DNA of 64,000 nucleotides from Planctomycetota bacterium (lineage in GTDB: Bacteria; Planctomycetota; UBA1135; GCA-002686595): positions 124,001 to 188,000 of the forward strand of contig JADJLZ010000009.1 of the NCBI GenBank assembly GCA_016709875.1. Reading direction: 5' to 3'. Of this stretch, positions 25,290 to 33,360 are shown piece after piece; the first letter of the stretch is position 1, and every line of letters starts with the position of its first letter. The notes beneath the pieces are model-generated. The model searched no databases, had not been told where the DNA came from, and saw nothing but the letters and a program-made list of their open reading frames with translations. The translations under genes and the position numbers were made by a program.

Positions 25290-26651
25290 ATGAGCACAGA
25301 ATCCACCCAAGGCGCGACCGCCACGGTCGAAGTCAACGCGTTCGACATCAAGACCAGCCCCGTCCCGAGCTTCGGCGCGCTGAGCCTCGCCCGCGGAGAG
25401 GTCTTCCGCGACCCGCACGCCTTGAGCTCGTTCCGCTCGCGCGTCACGCAGCTCGCCGACGAAGGCGAGGAAGGCCGCCGCAAGGGCCTGGGGCTGTGGA
25501 TGCTGGCCGACTACGCCGCCGCGGCGCAGACGCTCGCGCGCTATGAGTCCGACCACGTCGCGGCCTTCACGCGCGCCAAGGCGCTGATGGCGAGCGGCCA
25601 TCCCGCCGAAGCGGCGCCGGTCTTCGAACGCCTCTCCAAGACCTTCCCCGAGGAGGCCCGCCCGCGCGGCGGCCTGCTCGAGGCGCGCCTGGAGGCGGCT
25701 CTGGCCAGCGGCGACGCCGATGCGGCCCTCGCCGGGCTGGAACGCGGCCTCGCGGACGCGCCCGCCTCCTTCGCGACCAGCGCGGAGGGTTTGTACCTGC
25801 GCGGACGCGCCGAAGAGCTGCGCGGTGAGGCCGAAGCGGCGATCCAGAGCTACGACGAGGCGCTGCTCGGCGACCCGACGCACCGCTCGGCGCTCTTCCG
25901 CATGGGCTACCTGTGTGAACGCGCGGGCGAGGAAGACCGCGCGCTCGACGCCTACCAGCAGCTCGGCGCGATGCTGCCGATCGACCGCAACGTGCTGATC
26001 AACCTGGGGATCCTGTACGAGGACCTCGGCCGCGATCAGGAGGCAGCCGCCTGCTACGACGTCGCGGTGCGCCACTTCCCCACAGACCGGCGCCTGCGCC
26101 GCTTCCTCGACGACGCGCGCTCGGGGATGAACATGTACTACGACGAGGATATGGAGCGGAAGGAAGACCGCCTCAACCAGATCCTGCGCATCCCGATCAC
26201 CGACTTCGAGCTCTCGGTGCGCGCGCGCAATTGCCTCAACAAGATGAACATCCTCACGCTCGGTGACCTGGTGCACCACACCGAGCAGGACCTGCTCTCG
26301 TACAAGAACTTCGGCGAGACCTCGCTGGCGGAGATCAAGGAGATCCTGACCAGCAAGGGCCTGCGCCTGGGCATGGGCCGCGAGGAAGCGGTCGCCAGCA
26401 TCGAGGCCGCGCGCCGCCGCCACGGCGTCGCCGACCCCAACGACGTGATGAACAAGGCGGTGACCGAGCTCGAGCTCTCGATCCGCTGCCGCCGCGTGGT
26501 CGAGGCCATCGGCTGCATCACGGTCGGCGACATCACGCAGCACACCGAGGAGGAATTCCTCGGCATGCCGAACTTCGGTTCGACCTCGCTGCAGGAGCTC
26601 AAGACCAAGCTCTCCGAGTACGACCTGCGCCTCAAGCCCAAGACCGTCTGA
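25290..26651 (+). CDS. TPR protein with two RNA polymerase alpha-subunit C-terminal domains
   Basis: The 453-residue protein has about 250 residues of TPR-like helices (for example AAIQSYDEALLGDPTHRSAL) and then two alpha-CTD units, residues 303-362 and 391-450. Unit 1 (FELSVRARNCLN, NFGETSLAEIK) keeps the residues equivalent to E. coli R265, N268, G296 and E302, which contact UP-element DNA. Unit 2 (LELSIRCRRVVE, NFGSTSLQELK) keeps the Arg but not the Asn. There is no polymerase assembly domain, so it is not rpoA itself. It may bridge DNA or transcription factors with a TPR partner. It starts an operon with ruvA and serA (7-base gaps). Confidence 0.9.
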   Translation: MSTESTQGATATVEVNAFDIKTSPVPSFGALSLARGEVFRDPHALSSFRSRVTQLADEGEEGRRKGLGLWMLADYAAAAQTLARYESDHVAAFTRAKALMASGHPAEAAPVFERLSKTFPEEARPRGGLLEARLEAALASGDADAALAGLERGLADAPASFATSAEGLYLRGRAEELRGEAEAAIQSYDEALLGDPTHRSALFRMGYLCERAGEEDRALDAYQQLGAMLPIDRNVLINLGILYEDLGRDQEAAACYDVAVRHFPTDRRLRRFLDDARSGMNMYYDEDMERKEDRLNQILRIPITDFELSVRARNCLNKMNILTLGDLVHHTEQDLLSYKNFGETSLAEIKEILTSKGLRLGMGREEAVASIEAARRRHGVADPNDVMNKAVTELELSIRCRRVVEAIGCITVGDITQHTEEEFLGMPNFGSTSLQELKTKLSEYDLRLKPKTV

Positions 26652-26658
26652 GGCGGAC

Positions 26659-27255
26659 GTGTACGACTTCCTCGAGGGCGAGGTCGCGCAGCGCTCGGCC
26701 GCGCGCCTGGTGCTCGTGGTCGGCGGCGTCGGCTACGAGCTCTCGATCCCGATCGGTTCGCGCTTTCCCAACGCGGGGCGCACGCGTGCCTGGACGCACC
26801 TGGTCGTGCGCGAGGACGCGCATCTCTTGTGCGGGTTCTCCGAGCGCGAGACGCGCGAGCTCTTCCGGATCCTGATCCAGGTCAAGGGCGTCGGGCCGGT
26901 CGCCGGCCTTTCGATCCTCTCCGGCATCGAGCGCGAGCCGCTGCTCGCGGCCATCGCCGAGGGCGACGTGGCCGCGCTGACGCGCATCAAGGGCGTCGGG
27001 CCGAAGACCGCGGGCCAGATCGTGCTCGACATGAAGGAGAAGGCGCTCAAACTGCGCGCCACGACGGCCGCGCCGGGGGACCCGGGCCTGCTGCAGCCGG
27101 CCCCGCGCGGCGACGCGCTGCTCGAGGACGCCGTCGCGGCGCTGCTCTCGATCGGCTACTCGGAGAAGGAGGCGCGCAAGAGCGTCGAGCGCGCCGCCGC
27201 GAAGGGCTCGAAGAAGGACCTCGAATCGCTGCTGCGCGCAGCACTCGCGGGCTGA
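26659..27255 (+). CDS. ruvA: Holliday junction branch migration protein RuvA
   Basis: The 198-residue product matches RuvA in length and order. An OB-fold is at the N-terminus (MYDFLEGEVAQRS, VGGVGYELSIP). Two helix-hairpin-helix motifs follow (QVKGVGPVAGLSIL and RIKGVGPKTAGQIVLDMKEK), then an acidic, Gly/Pro-rich linker and a C-terminal domain III (EDAVAALLSIGYSEKEA) that contacts RuvB. It binds four-way junctions and directs RuvB-driven branch migration. It starts with GTG seven bases after the upstream stop codon. No ruvB or ruvC lies nearby. Confidence 0.95.
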   Translation: MYDFLEGEVAQRSAARLVLVVGGVGYELSIPIGSRFPNAGRTRAWTHLVVREDAHLLCGFSERETRELFRILIQVKGVGPVAGLSILSGIEREPLLAAIAEGDVAALTRIKGVGPKTAGQIVLDMKEKALKLRATTAAPGDPGLLQPAPRGDALLEDAVAALLSIGYSEKEARKSVERAAAKGSKKDLESLLRAALAG

Positions 27256-27262
27256 GGACTCG

Positions 27263-28870
27263 ATGCCCGGAAAACGAGCCTCGATCCTGGTCTGCGACGA
27301 CCTCTCCCCCGCCGCGCTGGAGATCTTCCGCGCGCGCGGCTTCGAGCCCGTCGTGGCGCTCAAGCAGACCGAGGATCAACTCGTCGAACGCGTGCAGGCC
27401 GGCGTGCAGGCGCTGGTCGTGCGCTCATCGACCAGGGTCACGCGCCGCGTGATCGAGGCCGCCAGCGATCTGCGCGTCGTCGGCCGCGCGGGCGTGGGCG
27501 TCGACAACGTCGACTGCGACGCCGCCAGCGAGCGCGGCGTGGTGGTGATGAACACGCCCACGGGCAACAGCACGACCACCGCCGAGCTCGCGATCGCGCT
27601 GCTGCTCGCGCTCGCGCGCCACATCCCGCGCGCCGACCGCATCACGCGCTCGGGCTCGTGGGAAAAGAAGGCGCTCACCGGCAGCGAGATCACGGGCAAG
27701 ACACTCGGCATCGTCGGCCTGGGCCGCATCGGACGCATCGTGGCCGAGCGCGCACTGGGACTGCGCATGCAGGTGCTGGCCTTCGACCCCTACCTCGATC
27801 CGAAGCTCGCGGCTCCCGTTCCGGGCGTCGAGTTCGCGGCGCTCGACGAGCTCTGCGCGCGCGCGGATTTCGTCACGCTGCACGTGCCGCTCTCCGACGC
27901 TACGCGCAACCTCGTCTCGCGCGAGCGCATCGGGCTCATGAAAAAGGGCGCGCGCCTGGTGAACTGCGCCCGCGGCGGTCTGGTGGACGAGGCCGCGCTG
28001 CTCGAAGCGCTCGAAGCAGGCCGGCTCGCCGGCGCCGCGCTCGACGTGCTCGAGGAGGAACCGCCGCGCCAGGGCCACCCGCTCGTCGGCCGCGAGGACG
28101 TGATCGTGACGCCGCACCTGGGCGCTTCCTCGCACGAGGCGCAGCACGCCGTCGCGGTCGACGTCGCGCGCCAGATCTGCGACTTCTTCGAGCTCGGCGT
28201 GGCGCACAACGCAGTCAACCTGCCGGCGGTCGGCGCCGACACGCTGCGCGCGCTCGCGCCCTGGGTGCAGCTGGCGGAAAAGCTCGGCGCCTTCCTGGCG
28301 CAGGTCACGCAGGGCCCGCTCGCGCGGCTCGAGCTCACGCTCGCGGGCGAGATCACGCGCGCGGACACGCGCCACCTGCCGCTGGCGCTGCTGGTCGGCG
28401 CGCTGCGCCACCAGGGCCTCGACGCGGGCGTCAACTTCGTCAACGCGCCAATTTTCGCGCGCGAGCGCGGCCTCGAGCTGTTCGAGAACCGCCACGAGGA
28501 GCACGCCATGTTTCAGAGCGCGCTCGAGGTGACGAGCCGCGCGGCGAACGGCGTGAGCCACCACGTCACGGGCACGCTGCTCGGGCGCGCAGCGCTGGTG
28601 GTCGAGTTCGACGGGCTGCGCCTGGACCTCGAAGCGCAGGGTCCGCTGCTCCTCACGCGCCACGCCGACCAGCCGGGTGTCGTCGGTCTGCTCGGCGGCG
28701 TGCTCGGCCGCGCCGGCGTCAACATCCGCAGGATCGAGCTCGGCCCGCGCGCGCAGGGCGACGGACTCGCGACGGGCGTGCTGGCGCTCTACAGCGAGCC
28801 CTCGGCGGAAGCGCTCGCGGAGCTGCGCGCGCTCGGACCGCTGCGCGAGGTCATGCTGGTGCGCCTCTAG
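27263..28870 (+). CDS. serA: D-3-phosphoglycerate dehydrogenase
   Basis: The 535-residue length fits the long (type I) SerA with an intervening domain and a C-terminal ACT domain (ADQPGVVGLLGGVLGRAGVN). The catalytic part has LGIVGLGRIGRIVAERA for NAD, the Arg in LVNCARGGLVD, Glu in LDVLEEEPP and His in VTPHLGASS. It makes 3-phosphohydroxypyruvate, the first step of serine synthesis, and the ACT domain suggests serine feedback. It starts eight bases after ruvA ends, with GAGGA before the ATG. The rest of the route (serB and a class V aminotransferase) lies 16 kb away. Its 3' end overlaps the convergent epimerase gene by 20 bases. Confidence 0.94.
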   Translation: MPGKRASILVCDDLSPAALEIFRARGFEPVVALKQTEDQLVERVQAGVQALVVRSSTRVTRRVIEAASDLRVVGRAGVGVDNVDCDAASERGVVVMNTPTGNSTTTAELAIALLLALARHIPRADRITRSGSWEKKALTGSEITGKTLGIVGLGRIGRIVAERALGLRMQVLAFDPYLDPKLAAPVPGVEFAALDELCARADFVTLHVPLSDATRNLVSRERIGLMKKGARLVNCARGGLVDEAALLEALEAGRLAGAALDVLEEEPPRQGHPLVGREDVIVTPHLGASSHEAQHAVAVDVARQICDFFELGVAHNAVNLPAVGADTLRALAPWVQLAEKLGAFLAQVTQGPLARLELTLAGEITRADTRHLPLALLVGALRHQGLDAGVNFVNAPIFARERGLELFENRHEEHAMFQSALEVTSRAANGVSHHVTGTLLGRAALVVEFDGLRLDLEAQGPLLLTRHADQPGVVGLLGGVLGRAGVNIRRIELGPRAQGDGLATGVLALYSEPSAEALAELRALGPLREVMLVRL

Positions 28871-29798
28871 CGGAGCGCCAGGACTCGCACAGCTCGTGCG
28901 CAGCCCCGCTCCAGCTCGGCTGTTCGAAGACGAAACCCGCCTCGAGCAGCCGTCCGGGCACCACACGCCGGCTCTTGAGCACGAGCTCGGTCTCCGTGCG
29001 CATGCACAGCGCCCCCAGTTCGAGCATCCACTTCGTCGCCGGCAAGCCGACGCGCGCGCCCCAGGCCAGGCGCAGCTCGCGCATGAACTGCGCCTGCGGC
29101 AGCGGCTCGGGCGCGCTGAGGTTCACGGCTCCACGCACCTCCTCGTGCTCGATCAGCCAGCGCAACGCGCGCACGAGATCCGCGTGGTGCAGCCAGGAAA
29201 GGTACTGTCGGCCGTCCCCCCAGCGGCCGCCCAGACCGCGGCGCACCAGACCGAGCAGCACCTCGAAGATGCCGCCGCGGTCGGGGCTCATCACCATGCC
29301 AAGGCGCAGCGCGAGCTTGCGCGTCCGCGGTGTCGGCGCCCGGTCCAGCGCGCGCTCCCAGGCCTGACCGACCTCGGAGCCGAAGTGCCAGCTGGCGGGC
29401 ACGCCCGTTTCGCTCCCGCCGAGCAGGCCGCTGCGTTCGTCGTTGGGCGCGTCGTAACGGTGCGCGTAGATCGTGGCCGTGCTCGCCTGCAGCCAGACGC
29501 GCGGTGGATGCGCGACTTGTGCGATCGCCTCGCCCAGCACGCGCGTCGAGTCCACGCGCGAGCGCAGGATCTCGGAGCGGTTGTGCGCCGTGTAACGGCA
29601 GTTGACGCTGCGGCCGGCGAGGTTGATCAGGACGTCGCAGCGCTCGAGCTCGCGGCACCAGGGCCCGAGTGTCGCGGCGTCCCAGAGCACGCCGCCGCTC
29701 GAGCGGCCGAGCGCGACGACCGTGTGGCCCTCGTGCGTGAACGCGCGCGCGAGCAGCTGGCCGATCTGGCCCGAACCGCCCGCGAGCAGGAGTCTCAT
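28851..29798 (-). CDS. TIGR01777-family NAD(P)-dependent epimerase/dehydratase-like protein
   Basis: The 315-residue extended SDR protein begins with LLLAGGSGQIGQLLARAF for the nucleotide, followed by DVLINLAGRSVNCRYTAHNR, which is typical of the YfcH/TIGR01777 group (NLAGxxVxxRxxxxN). WLQASTATIYAHRYD, HFGSEVGQAWERA and LRLGMVMSPDRGG are also family features. The natural substrate of this group is not established. It follows the 11-heme cytochrome gene on the same strand by 41 bases and may be co-transcribed by read-through, but I see no functional tie. It overlaps serA tail to tail. Confidence 0.92.
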   Translation of the reverse strand: MRLLLAGGSGQIGQLLARAFTHEGHTVVALGRSSGGVLWDAATLGPWCRELERCDVLINLAGRSVNCRYTAHNRSEILRSRVDSTRVLGEAIAQVAHPPRVWLQASTATIYAHRYDAPNDERSGLLGGSETGVPASWHFGSEVGQAWERALDRAPTPRTRKLALRLGMVMSPDRGGIFEVLLGLVRRGLGGRWGDGRQYLSWLHHADLVRALRWLIEHEEVRGAVNLSAPEPLPQAQFMRELRLAWGARVGLPATKWMLELGALCMRTETELVLKSRRVVPGRLLEAGFVFEQPSWSGAAHELCESWRSARGAPA

Positions 29799-29839
29799 CG
29801 CGGGCAGACTAGGCCGCCCGCGAATTCGCGTCCAGGCCG

Positions 29840-32617
29840 CTACGGCCCGTTCAGGAAGCCCGAAGTGTTCCCCTGCGCGGCCCCGTTGGCGTCGACCCAC
29901 GAGTCGAGCACGATGCCTGTCGCCGGGTCGGTCAGCTTGCGCACGAGCGTCAAGCCCAGCGGACCCGCCAGTTCAGGGTCACTGCAGCCGTCGCGCAGGG
30001 CCTGGCCCATCGCGCGCGCGGCGGAGTCGAGCCAGGTGTGGTTGTTCGAACCTTGCGCGATGCCGTTCTCGTCCACGATGCGGTCGAGATCGAGCGCCGT
30101 CAGGTTGACGTCGAAGTAGCTCGAGGGCGCGACGCCGTCGGTGCCCTTGCGGTTGGCGTTGTTGTCGAGCGGGTTGATCGGCCGTCCCGCGGCATCGAAG
30201 AGGAACAGGCCCGTGCCCAGTCCCGCCGCCATGTGCGCGAAGAAGGGCGAGTCGTTCTGGTTGCCAGTGTTCTTGCCCAGCTGGTTCTTCAGCAGCGTGA
30301 AGTCGAGCGAGCCGAAGTTGCCGGTCGACATCGCCGTGCGGAAAGTGTCGTACTGCGTGCCGTAGTTGGCGATCGACTCCGTCGTCAGGTGGCACGCGAC
30401 GCAGTAGCGCGGGCCCTCGCGCGTGGCGCTGACCTTGCCACGGATCGAGTGCGCCATGATCGCGTTGTGCGAGAGCGCGGGGTACTGGACCGCGGGGTTG
30501 TTGCCGCCGCCGTTGCGGTCGGTGAAGGTGAATACCTGGCTCAGGTCGCCATTCTTGTCCTGCCAGCGGAAGAAGACCTTCGTGTTGGCGCTGAACTGCG
30601 TGATCTTGCCGCTCGGGCCGACACCCAGCTGGAAGAAGAGCGGCGACTGGTAGGTGAAGTCCGCCGTGCGCTGCTTGAACACGATGCGCTCGCCTGTGAT
30701 GTTGCTGAAGTTGTTCCCGGTGTTGTACTCGCCCGAGAGGTGGCAACCCATGCAGGTGTTCGTCCACGAGCCGTGGCAGGACGCGCAGTCCATGCGGTCG
30801 GTGTGGCTGAAGCCGGCGGTGAAGCCGCTCGTCTGCTTGGGACCGACGCCGTTGGTGGCCGTGTTGTCGCAACGGCCCATCGCGTAGGAGGCCAGCGGGT
30901 CGTAGATCGGATCGCCTGTCGTCGGGTGCGTACGGCCGCTGTCGGCGACCGTGTCCTTGGTCTGCGGGATGTAGTGCAGCGCTCCGGTCAGGCGGCTCTT
31001 GAGCCAATAGTTGCCGTTCTGGTCCTTGGTGACGTGCTTGAGCTTGTTGCCCTTGCCGTCCACGGCGACCTGCGCGGCGTGGTTGTCGTAGTCGGTGCCC
31101 GCGACGGTGCTCGCGTAGGCTTCGATCGTGCCGTGGCAAGCCTCGCAGGTGATGCCGACCTGCTGTTCCATGCGGCTCGAGATCGTGAAGCCCGGCGTCG
31201 AAGTGTCGCCGCCGTGCAGGTCGAAGCTGCCGTGGCAGTCGATGCAACCCATGCCGGCCGCGTAGTGCACGTCCTCGGGCGTGTCGTCGCGTCCGTCGCC
31301 GTCGTAGTCCTCGAAGTCGAGATACTGGTTCGCGTTGCGGCCGTTGAAGGTCTGGTTGGCGATGACCGGGTCGAACAGCTCGGTGTTGTTGGCGGTGTTC
31401 TGGAACGAGACCGGGTTGGCCGGGTATTGCACGTGGTTGCGCACGTCCTGGTTCTGGTCCAGGCGCACCCCCCAGTACTGCATCACGGTGCGGTTCGAGC
31501 CCTGGTGGCAGCCCGCGCAGGCGTGGTCGCCGATGCCCTGCACGACGCCGCCGCCCTGCTGCGCGCGCGCGACGCTGACGATGCGATGCGTGAGCACGTG
31601 CACCTTCTCAGGCGCCTGGATCGCGTCGGGGTTGGCGGGCTCGGTCTTCACCACGTTGGGATCGCTCGACTGGCTCTTGCCGTCGATGCCAAAGCGCATG
31701 TGGCAGGCCGAGCAACCCGAGGTGCGGAAGTCGCCGGCGCGGTTGTTCTGGCCCGCGCTCCCCAGGTGGCAGTCGCCGCAGGTGAAGATCACCTGGTCCT
31801 GGTACAGGTGCGCGAGCGGCGAGTTCGGGTCGAGCGTGTGGTCGGAGTTCTGGCCGTTCGCGAGCACGTTGGCCAGATAGGCGTTGTTGTTGAACACCGC
31901 GTCGGGGCCGGTCGCGTTGAAAACGGCCCATTCGGTCGCCTCGACCAGGCTGCCGACATCGCCGACGTCCGCCGAGGGAATCGAGAAGTTCGGATCGGTG
32001 ATCGCGCGGAAGCCGATGTCGGCCGCGGTGTCCTGGTACAGGCCCTGGCTGCCCGCGACGAGGTTCGGCTCGCCGGCGTGGTACGTCGCGCCCGAGAAGA
32101 AGCCCGCCTCGGTCGCGAGCAGGCTCGAGCCCACGTCCTCGGCGTGGTTCGTGTGGCACTGGCCGCAGCCCCTGCCGATCGTGACGATGCGCAGGTCGCC
32201 CGGGTTCACGAACTGCAGGTAGTCGAGCGCGGTGTACGTCTGGCCGTCGACGACGTAGTCGGCGAACTTGTCCAGACCCGTGAGCGTCAGCCGGTTGAAG
32301 TAGGCCTTCGCGTTGTTGTCCTGAAAGGTGCGATCGCCGACCGCAGGCGGCGGCGGCACGTGGCTCGTGAGCTCGTCCGTGCCGTTGGGATTGCCCCCGT
32401 GGCAGGTCGTGCAATCGAGCGCGCTCGCGTCGGTGCCGAAGGGGTGCGGGTTTTCGATGCCCGTCCCGGTGTAGTTGCCCTGCAGCGCGCCGTTGTGGCA
32501 CAGCATGCAGGAGGAAACGGTCTGCGGCTGGAGCGTGCCGGTGTCTCCACCGCCGCAGGCCGCGAATCCGGTAAGAACGAGCGCCGCCGCGAGGCGGGTG
32601 ATGGCTTGGTGCCGCAT
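29840..32617 (-). CDS. 11-heme c-type cytochrome lipoprotein
   Basis: The 925-residue product has an exported N-terminus ending in FAAC, a weak lipobox, followed by a GGG linker. Eleven CxxCH heme sites are visible, from CMLCH at residue 37 to CVACH at about 739: CMLCH, CTTCH, CGQCH, CGDCH, CSACH, CAGCH, CIDCH, CEACH, CASCH, CMGCH and CVACH. Between them lie long Asn/Gly/Asp-rich stretches and a calcium-like DYDGDGRDD. The final 180 residues lack heme sites. It looks like an outer-membrane or extracellular electron carrier. It is the last gene of the conduit cluster, 86 bases after the 7-heme gene. No close named homologue is recognised. Confidence 0.9.
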   Translation of the reverse strand: MRHQAITRLAAALVLTGFAACGGGDTGTLQPQTVSSCMLCHNGALQGNYTGTGIENPHPFGTDASALDCTTCHGGNPNGTDELTSHVPPPPAVGDRTFQDNNAKAYFNRLTLTGLDKFADYVVDGQTYTALDYLQFVNPGDLRIVTIGRGCGQCHTNHAEDVGSSLLATEAGFFSGATYHAGEPNLVAGSQGLYQDTAADIGFRAITDPNFSIPSADVGDVGSLVEATEWAVFNATGPDAVFNNNAYLANVLANGQNSDHTLDPNSPLAHLYQDQVIFTCGDCHLGSAGQNNRAGDFRTSGCSACHMRFGIDGKSQSSDPNVVKTEPANPDAIQAPEKVHVLTHRIVSVARAQQGGGVVQGIGDHACAGCHQGSNRTVMQYWGVRLDQNQDVRNHVQYPANPVSFQNTANNTELFDPVIANQTFNGRNANQYLDFEDYDGDGRDDTPEDVHYAAGMGCIDCHGSFDLHGGDTSTPGFTISSRMEQQVGITCEACHGTIEAYASTVAGTDYDNHAAQVAVDGKGNKLKHVTKDQNGNYWLKSRLTGALHYIPQTKDTVADSGRTHPTTGDPIYDPLASYAMGRCDNTATNGVGPKQTSGFTAGFSHTDRMDCASCHGSWTNTCMGCHLSGEYNTGNNFSNITGERIVFKQRTADFTYQSPLFFQLGVGPSGKITQFSANTKVFFRWQDKNGDLSQVFTFTDRNGGGNNPAVQYPALSHNAIMAHSIRGKVSATREGPRYCVACHLTTESIANYGTQYDTFRTAMSTGNFGSLDFTLLKNQLGKNTGNQNDSPFFAHMAAGLGTGLFLFDAAGRPINPLDNNANRKGTDGVAPSSYFDVNLTALDLDRIVDENGIAQGSNNHTWLDSAARAMGQALRDGCSDPELAGPLGLTLVRKLTDPATGIVLDSWVDANGAAQGNTSGFLNGP

Positions 32618-32670
32618 GCCTTCTCTAGTGCTCCGCGCCTGCCAGCGCGTGCTCCCCTCCATTTCGCAAC

Positions 32671-32692
32671 ATCGGCAGCGTCCGATGCCGAT
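32671..32692 (-). other. stem-loop between the 7-heme and 11-heme cytochrome genes
   Basis: Seven-base arms ATCGGCA and TGCCGAT enclose 8 bases. There is no T tract, so it is not a classic terminator. It could protect or process the message and set the ratio of the two cytochromes. Confidence 0.35.
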
Positions 32693-32703
32693 CTTGAAAC
32701 GAA

Positions 32704-33360
32704 CTAGTGCACTTCCGCCTGCTGCCAGGTGCTCGGCACGTGGCAGCGGCCGCAGTGGTCCACCCAGCCCAGGCCGAGGTGGTTGGGGTTGGTCGCGAGC
32801 GCGAGGTCGCTGCGGTGGCAGCTGACGCACTCGGGGTCAGCCGGAACGAACTTCCCGACCTCCGCGCCCGGGTGGCAGCGCCAGCAGGCCGCGACCGCGT
32901 GCACGCCGGAGAGCGGGAAGCGCGTGTGCTGGTGCAGCTCGACCATGCCGACGGGCTCCCAGCTCGCCTGCTGGTGGCAGCGCGTGCAGTCCGGACCCAG
33001 GCCGCCGCGGTGCACGTCCGCGTGGCAGCCGGCGCAGCCCAGCACGGCGAAGGAGCCCGCGGGCCCGCGGTCGTTGTGGCAGCGCAGGCACTGCGCCCGC
33101 GCGTGCGCGCCCTCGAGCGCGTAGCCGGCTTCCTTCTCGTGGTCGTATTCGAACTCGGGCTTGAGCGTCTGCCACTCGTTCGCGACGTGGCACAGCGAGC
33201 AGTCCGCGGGGAAGCTGTCGTGCGGCAGCACCGGGCCCAGGCCCGACCACCACAGGTGGCGCGGCACGCTCTCCGAGCCGCGGATGGCGCACGCGCCCAG
33301 CCAGAGCAGCAGGACCGCGAGCAGCAGGCTCCCCTTCGATCTCGACGTCATCGCGCTCAT
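32704..33360 (-). CDS. 7-heme c-type cytochrome lipoprotein
   Basis: The 218-residue protein has a clear lipoprotein signal with lipobox LGAC. Seven CxxCH sites follow: CSLCH, CLRCH, CAGCH, CTRCH, CWRCH, CVSCH and CGRCH. Their spacing is like the 23-heme protein, with repeated DHEKEAGYALEGAHARAQ and HTRFPLSGVHAVAA type blocks whose extra His are likely distal heme ligands. The start codon overlaps the porin stop codon (TGATG), with GGAG six bases upstream, so it is co-translated with the barrel. It is a good candidate for the outer-face partner of the porin. Confidence 0.92.
   Translation of the reverse strand: MSAMTSRSKGSLLLAVLLLWLGACAIRGSESVPRHLWWSGLGPVLPHDSFPADCSLCHVANEWQTLKPEFEYDHEKEAGYALEGAHARAQCLRCHNDRGPAGSFAVLGCAGCHADVHRGGLGPDCTRCHQQASWEPVGMVELHQHTRFPLSGVHAVAACWRCHPGAEVGKFVPADPECVSCHRSDLALATNPNHLGLGWVDHCGRCHVPSTWQQAEVH

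Noticed and set aside
30038..32707. Plus-strand open frame opposite the 11-heme cytochrome gene
   Set aside because: It is Val/Arg-rich with no motifs, while the minus strand has eleven ordered CxxCH sites and a signal peptide.
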